This document shows positions 34,427-35,530 of a stretch of 35,530 nucleotides of DNA, in pieces. A program made the translations under genes and the position numbers. Location of the stretch: NCBI GenBank assembly GCA_002338145.1, contig DDHP01000067.1:6500-42029 (forward strand). Direction: 5' to 3'. The number at the start of each line of letters is the position of its first letter. Within the stretch, counting starts at the first letter, position 1. Below the pieces are notes generated by a model. It was not told where the DNA came from and did no database searches. It saw nothing but the letters and a program-made list of their open reading frames with translations. The DNA is from Deferribacteraceae bacterium UBA1873 (lineage in GTDB: Bacteria; Chrysiogenota; Deferribacteres; Deferribacterales; Flexistipitaceae).

Positions 34427-35322
34427 TTTTTCTTTCTCCACCTGAGTGATGTTCCTGTTTCGGCGATTATCATAGCAGAGAACATTAAAAATGCACCAAT
34501 ATATTGTTTAATTTTAAGTATTTCTCCGGCTATGAAATATCCAAAAAAGGGCGAAGAAACGGGTTCCATGGACAAAATTATAGCGACTTTTGTTGGAGTA
34601 GTAAATTTTTGCATGGATGTTTGTATAAAAAATGCAACAACCGTTGCAAAAACACCGGTCAGCATCAGGGAGAAAATGTTTTGAGTATTCGGAATAAAAT
34701 TGAAATTTCCCGAATCCATCAGCAAAATCAGTATAAAAGATGCAAAAGCGATAAAAGTCATCTGAACCGTTGTGAGCTCAAAAGCACTGAATTTCCTGGA
34801 ATAATAATCAGTCAGAATTACATGAACAGCCAGAAAAAAAGCATTAAGCAGTAAAATGATTTCTCCCTTATTAAAAGACAGACCGCTGCCTGAGGTTATA
34901 TAAAACAGTCCTGTCAATGATACACACACACCCACCCATGACATGGGGTGAGGATATTTTTTTAAGAATACTGCTGATAGTATCGGAACGAAAACGATAT
35001 TAAGACCTGTCAGGAATCCGGCAACAGATGCCGGGGCAAGCCCTATTCCAACTGTTTGAAATGTGAATGTAAGGAAAAGAGCACTTCCGAGAATGCAACC
35101 GCCTTTAATAACACTCCGTTTATATTTTCTTTTGAAGACAATGGAAAGTATTATAAGCAATACGGAAGCAATCAGAAATCTGTAAAAATTAAAGAGATAC
35201 GGGCTCATATTTTCAAGGGATTCCTTGATTATGATAAAAGTACTCCCCCACAGGAGAGCCACAAAAAAAAGGGAAGTATCAGCAAAATACTCCCATGTTT
35301 TTCCTTTGAAACGATTTATCAT
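34420..35322 (-). CDS. EamA/DMT-family transporter (first of a tandem pair)
   Basis: This 300-residue inner-membrane protein has about ten helices in two EamA repeats. The first repeat has LLWGSTFIIIKESL and a YLFNFYRFLIAS helix. The second ends in TKVAIILSMEPVSSPFFGYFIAGE, a standard EamA signature. It differs enough from the following paralogue that the pair may form a heteromer or handle different substrates; neither can be settled from sequence. It is the first gene of the operon EamA-EamA-lgt-HD. The ribosome-binding site before ATG 35322 is weak, but a plausible promoter lies just upstream. Confidence 0.9.
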   Translation of the reverse strand: MINRFKGKTWEYFADTSLFFVALLWGSTFIIIKESLENMSPYLFNFYRFLIASVLLIILSIVFKRKYKRSVIKGGCILGSALFLTFTFQTVGIGLAPASVAGFLTGLNIVFVPILSAVFLKKYPHPMSWVGVCVSLTGLFYITSGSGLSFNKGEIILLLNAFFLAVHVILTDYYSRKFSAFELTTVQMTFIAFASFILILLMDSGNFNFIPNTQNIFSLMLTGVFATVVAFFIQTSMQKFTTPTKVAIILSMEPVSSPFFGYFIAGEILKIKQYIGAFLMFSAMIIAETGTSLRWRKKKC

Positions 35323-35347
35323 TTACGATCTGCCCTTAAAAAAGCCA

Positions 35348-35375
35348 ATATTAGCATTTTAAAAATCTTTTGCAA
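35348..35375 (-). promoter_or_regulatory. Candidate promoter of the EamA-EamA-lgt-HD operon
   Basis: On the minus strand TTGCAA (35375-35370) and TAATAT (35353-35348) are spaced by 16 bases. The predicted start is about 19 bases before the ATG at 35322. Confidence 0.4.
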
Positions 35376-35462
35376 TATATTTCGCCCTCTCCCTATTTTT
35401 AAAGAGCTATGGTTGTAACGGGACGTTATGAGTGAGATAGGGAGGTAGAGAAGTGGTGGAAA

Positions 35463-35530
35463 GAAATCTCTGACGTTATTTGATAATGAGACCTCTCCGC
35501 TTCGGTCGAGGTGACATAAGTCATTGTCAT
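35463..35530. repeat. Palindromic interspersed-type repeat, copy 2 (may be cut by the window edge)
   Basis: Read on the minus strand this gives TGACA (35529-35525), a short spacer, TGTCAC (35516-35511) and CTCGAC (35510-35505). A hairpin-like CGAAGCGGAGAGG follows. This mirrors copy 1 at 7653-7722: an inverted TGACA/TGTCA pair, then CTCGAC, then a second palindrome. On the plus strand GAAATCTC lies at 35463-35470. Copy 1 also has GAAATCTC, but in the other relative orientation to its core. The right-hand limit is unknown because the window ends inside it. Confidence 0.5.

Noticed and set aside
33999..34445. 148-residue ORF on the plus strand
   Set aside because: It is antisense to a clear EamA transporter and has no ribosome-binding site or domain.
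1..35530. CRISPR array, insertion sequence or prophage
   Set aside because: No regularly spaced repeats, transposase, integrase or phage structural genes were found on either strand.

Overview
The window is an AT-rich stretch from a Gram-negative, motile, lipopolysaccharide-making bacterium. It carries Kdo transferase, a lipid A acyltransferase and a heptose-bisphosphate phosphatase. It also carries a chemoreceptor, four cyclic-di-GMP enzymes, a HypF hydrogenase-maturation protein and an IorA/IorB-like pair. The protein style and gene mix look most like the Deferribacterota (Flexistipes/Deferribacter/Denitrovibrio group). That assignment is an impression from the sequence, not a search result. 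No phage genes, transposase, CRISPR array or rRNA were seen.

Layout. 1-1821 (+): 3' end of gpsA, then manC. 1825-4624 (-): trkA-trkH potassium uptake. 4845-6056 (+): cation/proton antiporter. 6072-7208 (-): THUMP-domain rRNA methyltransferase. 7384-7470 (+): tRNA-Leu(CAG) with a good promoter. 7471-7835 has no gene but holds a palindromic interspersed-type repeat and the promoter of an HD-GYP gene (7851-9038, +). 9093-9542 (-): host-attachment/baeRF family protein. 9798-14168 (+): a five-gene envelope cluster (DegT aminotransferase, DUF374 acyltransferase, waaA, lpxL-like, gmhB) in which most genes overlap. 14309-16387 (-): argD-argF. 16486-18194 (+): a shortened, degenerate IorA/IorB-like pair. 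18195-18758 (-): AMMECR1 protein, with a possible 54-residue ORF upstream. 19002-19997 (-): membrane diguanylate cyclase. 20209-21297 (+): ilvE. 21294-23540 (-): hypF. 23603-28955 (+): a tight run of RsmF-like methyltransferase, REC-REC-GGDEF protein, L,D-transpeptidase-fold peptidase and M99-type carboxypeptidase. 29152-31996 (+): MCP and PAS-GGDEF. 32043-35322 (-): two EamA transporters, lgt and an HD-domain protein. The last bases hold a second copy of the repeat.

The most interesting units are two. The first is the adjacent pair at 26235-28955, whose architecture matches the Helicobacter/Campylobacter cell-shape enzymes Csd6/Pgp2 and Csd4/Pgp1. It shares an apparent operon with a diguanylate cyclase and lies next to a chemoreceptor. 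The second is the IorA/IorB-like pair at 16486-18194. It keeps the overall IorA fold order and the C-terminal iron-sulfur motif but has lost the thiamine-pyrophosphate catalytic signature, so it probably does something other than oxidise indolepyruvate.

Several genes use TTG or GTG starts with clear ribosome-binding sites (waaA GTG; hypF, MCP and PAS-GGDEF TTG). Convergent genes are packed with almost no spacer.
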